Shown here piece by piece: positions 13,735 to 15,993 of a DNA stretch of 15,993 nt (its first letter is position 1; each line of letters opens with the position of its first letter). The notes under the pieces were generated by a model. That model searched no databases. It was not told the origin of the DNA and saw only the letters and a list, made by a program, of their open reading frames with translations. Source of the DNA: Zymogenus sp964542895 (GTDB lineage Bacteria; Desulfobacterota; Zymogenia; Zymogenales; Zymogenaceae); NCBI GenBank assembly GCA_964542895.1, contig CAZIWT010000081.1, positions 1 to 15,993 of the forward strand, in the 5' to 3' direction. The position numbers and the translations under genes were made by a program.

Positions 13735-14562
13735 TCAATCCAATAGATTGATGCACCCCCTTAAAAAGAGGACGAAAACACCCATTGATATTAAAACAGC
13801 GGCAATAATACACGCCAAGGTGCGGAAGCCTTTCCTGGAATCATCCGTCTCTATCTCGACCGTTTCGTCCGGCACAAAGGTAGGATCGAGCCCAACGAGC
13901 TTCTCTACGTAGTCGCTCCTGTCCTCGTTGATCCTCTCTATCAGCCTGTCCGCGTCGATGTAATTACGGTAGGATTTTTTAATCTTATCAATCTCGTAGT
14001 CACAGAGCTCTACCATCCGCCTCAATATCTTTACATCTTCGGGGTACCTCAGGTGTACCCCCCTTATAATGTTCAGTGCGAAGGGGAGCCTCCTGTTGTA
14101 TATGTAGAACGGCTGATCGACAAGGAAGTACTCCCCCGTGATGTCGTCGAGTATCTCCAGCGTGTACGAATATTCCCTCTCCTCCAGCTCCTCCTTCATG
14201 TTTTCGGGGGCGTATTCCAGGGCCTTGTCGAAGTTGTCGAACATCTCGTCGATGAAGAAATATTCGTCGCGGGGCATCCACCACATGGCCCGTCCCCTTC
14301 CCAGCCACGCCCGCCACTGCCCCACGTCAAGCTCCAGGACCCTGTTGTAGTAATCGAAGGCTCCCTCGAAGTTCCCCATCTCGAAGAAGTCCTCCGCGAG
14401 CTTCAGGAGGTTCTCCATCTCCGAAGGGGTCTTTCCAGCCTTTACGATATCCTCGATGACGATATCCGTATTGCAGTACGGACAGAAGGCGTGCTCGCTC
14501 TCTTTTAACAGCTTGACGGCCCCGCCGCAGTTGGGGCACTTGGCCGGGATGAACTTCACCAC
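13735..14562 (-). CDS. Zinc-ribbon / TPR-like protein with C-terminal membrane helix
   Basis: I do not recognise a named family for this 275-residue protein. The N-terminus is a four-Cys zinc ribbon (C9, C12, C27, C30; CPNC and CPYC). A helical region with tetratricopeptide character follows (about 48-120), with clear repeats LLKLAEDFFEMGNFEGAFDYYNRVLELD and DNFDKALEYAPEN. A charged middle domain occupies about 120-235, and one transmembrane helix lies at about 248-267 before a short tail. This suggests a tail-anchored protein facing the cytoplasm with a protein-interaction surface. The start is GTG at 14562 or the next codon, also GTG; GGGAC lies upstream at suitable spacing. It is downstream of the PAS-GGDEF gene on the same strand, 159 bases away, with its own candidate promoter. 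Confidence 0.75.
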   Translation of the reverse strand: MVKFIPAKCPNCGGAVKLLKESEHAFCPYCNTDIVIEDIVKAGKTPSEMENLLKLAEDFFEMGNFEGAFDYYNRVLELDVGQWRAWLGRGRAMWWMPRDEYFFIDEMFDNFDKALEYAPENMKEELEEREYSYTLEILDDITGEYFLVDQPFYIYNRRLPFALNIIRGVHLRYPEDVKILRRMVELCDYEIDKIKKSYRNYIDADRLIERINEDRSDYVEKLVGLDPTFVPDETVEIETDDSRKGFRTLACIIAAVLISMGVFVLFLRGCINLLD

Positions 14563-14593
14563 TAAACTGTCCCGCTAAAATCTATAGAGAAGA

Positions 14594-14623
14594 TATATAT
14601 GGTTTTTGTGCTCGCAATATCAA
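14594..14623 (-). promoter_or_regulatory. Candidate promoter for the zinc-ribbon/TPR gene
   Basis: Read on the minus strand, TTGATA (14623-14618) is followed after 18 bases by TATATA (14599-14594), 31 bases before the GTG start. AT-rich DNA makes chance matches common here. Confidence 0.4.
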
Positions 14624-14721
14624 CTAAGAACAAAGAAGAGCCTTACAATTCGGTAGTAAGGAAGAGGAGCTATATCATATTAATAATTATATGGGCCGGC
14701 CGATCTTTCCCCTCTTTTCCT

Positions 14722-15993
14722 TCAGATCGAATCCCTGTTTGCAATCATATCTTTCTCGGCGGCCTTGATTATGTCATCGGTGGACCTGTGACCCTCAAGG
14801 GATGCGGTCCCAAAAGCGATCTTGATATTCTTTATCCTCTTGGCTATTTTAACTATGACCCTCTCGGCGACTATCAATCCTTTGTCCTCGCTCGTACAGG
14901 GGAGAATGGTCGAAAACTCGTTCTGTTTGATACGGTAGGAGCTGTCCACGTCCTCCCTGACATAACGTCTTATAATGTTTCCGATCTCCCTTATTACGGC
15001 GTCCCCTTTAAGGGGGCCGTGCTCTTCAACGTACCGGTCGTAGTCGTCAAACGAGTAAATCACCAGGGAGAGGGGATATGACATCCTCTTTGCCCGTTTT
15101 ACCTCGCTCTTGAGGTTCTTATGAAACTGTGTTTGATTAAAGAGACCGGTCAGGCTGTCTGTCATCGATAGTGATTCAAATTCGTCGCTCATCTCTTTCC
15201 TGTAGCTGATATCCCTGGCAACCCCGTGGCTTCCGATTATCTCATCGTTTTTGAAAATAGGGGAGGAATTTATCTCGATTGTCGCCACGGTCCCGTCCTC
15301 CTTCATCACCTCAAGCTCATATCCCTCTATACTCTTTCCCTTCAACATCCTGCTGAATATCCTCTGGGCCCTCCTCGCCTCCGATTCGGTCATCAACCTC
15401 TTGAAGGATTGGCCGATTATATCGTTCAATTCAAATCCCGTTATCCTCTTGGCCGCCGGCGAGACGTAAGTGATCGTTCCATCCAAATCCACCTCGTATA
15501 TGACATCAAAGCTCCTCTCGGCTATGTCCTTAAAGCGTCTTTCGCTTGACTTGATCCTTCCCTCGGCTGTTTTTGATTCGGTTATATCCCTGAAGCTCCA
15601 GACCCGACCGCTGAACTTGCCATTCCTTATGAGGGGGCAGGTATAGCGCTCGAAGATGCGCCCGTCCTTGAACTTGAGGATATCCCTCGACTCCTCTTTC
15701 GCTCCGTATAATCCCTTCACCTTGGAGAGAAAGACCTCCGGCTCAACGAGCTGATCGAGAAAGAACTTCAGAAGCTCCTCGTCGTCTTTGGTTCTCAATA
15801 GCTTTTCGGGGATATTCCAGAGCTCCGCAAAGCGGGCGTTTGTGTGCGTGACCTCGCCGTTCTCGTTTATCACAAAAATACCGTCGGCCGTGGATTCTAT
15901 TGTTGCCTTGAGCAGCTCCTCGTTGTTCCTCAGCGCATCCTCTGCCCTCTTCTTATCCACTATCTCATTCTGCAATTGGATGTTCGCCAATGA
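14722..15993 (-). CDS. PAS-PAS-GGDEF protein with degenerate GGDEF signature (5' truncated by window edge)
   Basis: The frame is open to the window edge, so the N-terminus and any membrane or sensor region are missing; about 423 codons are visible. In visible numbering: a coiled-coil linker (1-25), PAS1 (about 23-137, ending in VWSFRDITESK), PAS2 (about 148-264, FDVIYEVDLDGTITYVSPAA to GVARDIS) and a GGDEF fold (about 272-420, opening TDSLTGLFN). The signature that should read GG(D/E)EF is KQNEF (355-359). The first metal-binding Asp of the DxD pair is Ser (S313), and the guanine-contacting Asn is Val (V321). The inhibitory RxxD site reads ExxD. The fold is therefore recognisable but diguanylate cyclase activity is unlikely; it may bind GTP or act as a receptor/scaffold. 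The stop is at 14722-14724. Confidence 0.88.
   Translation of the reverse strand, partial: SLANIQLQNEIVDKKRAEDALRNNEELLKATIESTADGIFVINENGEVTHTNARFAELWNIPEKLLRTKDDEELLKFFLDQLVEPEVFLSKVKGLYGAKEESRDILKFKDGRIFERYTCPLIRNGKFSGRVWSFRDITESKTAEGRIKSSERRFKDIAERSFDVIYEVDLDGTITYVSPAAKRITGFELNDIIGQSFKRLMTESEARRAQRIFSRMLKGKSIEGYELEVMKEDGTVATIEINSSPIFKNDEIIGSHGVARDISYRKEMSDEFESLSMTDSLTGLFNQTQFHKNLKSEVKRAKRMSYPLSLVIYSFDDYDRYVEEHGPLKGDAVIREIGNIIRRYVREDVDSSYRIKQNEFSTILPCTSEDKGLIVAERVIVKIAKRIKNIKIAFGTASLEGHRSTDDIIKAAEKDMIANRDSI

Noticed and set aside
1..15993. tRNA, rRNA, CRISPR, transposase, integrase, phage or toxin-antitoxin genes
   Set aside because: No cloverleaf, spaced repeat array, or recombinase/toxin signature seen on either strand by reading.

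Overview
The window looks like chromosome from an uncultured, probably anaerobic Gram-negative bacterium. The support is a lipoprotein signal peptide, stand-alone GspE-type N-terminal (MshEN) domain proteins, a PAS-GGDEF protein, a V4R protein and an SCP2-type thiolase, a mixture common in Desulfobacterota-like (former deltaproteobacterial) genomes. That placement is inference from gene content only; there is no rRNA or marker gene. I see no tRNA, rRNA, CRISPR array, transposase, integrase or phage gene.

Layout. Positions 1-2130 (+) carry the end of an Asp/Glu racemase gene cut by the window edge, then an M20 metallopeptidase gene closed by a clear intrinsic terminator. A thiolase gene (-) is divergent from a V4R-domain gene (+) across a short AT-rich region. 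A PLP enzyme of the serine racemase / threonine dehydratase group follows, preceded by five helically phased A-tracts. A 458-base gap without a convincing gene holds a promoter and a GC-rich foldable leader for the first of two paralogous MshEN proteins (5863-6633 and 6808-7536). The second overlaps by ATGA an orphan DppC/OppC permease, followed by a two-helix membrane zinc-ribbon protein. From 9209 to 12179 there is a methyltransferase (-), divergent from an MBL-fold hydrolase plus substrate-binding lipoprotein pair (+). Then come a ferritin-like/VIT1 fusion and a dodecin with its own strong promoter. A T8-G23-C8-T6 tract separates the dodecin from two minus-strand genes: a zinc-ribbon/TPR/tail-helix protein and a PAS-PAS-degenerate-GGDEF protein that runs off the right edge.

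How they fit together. Several genes point to amino acid and peptide scavenging (racemase, M20 peptidase, PLP dehydratase/racemase, DppC-type permease, branched-chain-amino-acid-type binding lipoprotein), but both transporter parts lack their partners here. A second theme is cyclic-di-GMP: two proteins with the tandem MshEN motif and one GGDEF protein whose signature is degraded to KQNEF. A third is iron/flavin handling (ferritin-VIT1 fusion, dodecin lacking the usual flavin-stacking Trp). I see no single gene cluster that is plainly a new defence or mobile system. The items most worth following up are the paired MshEN proteins with their structured leader, the zinc-ribbon membrane protein with an L7/L12-like tail, the Trp-less dodecin and the poly-G tract.
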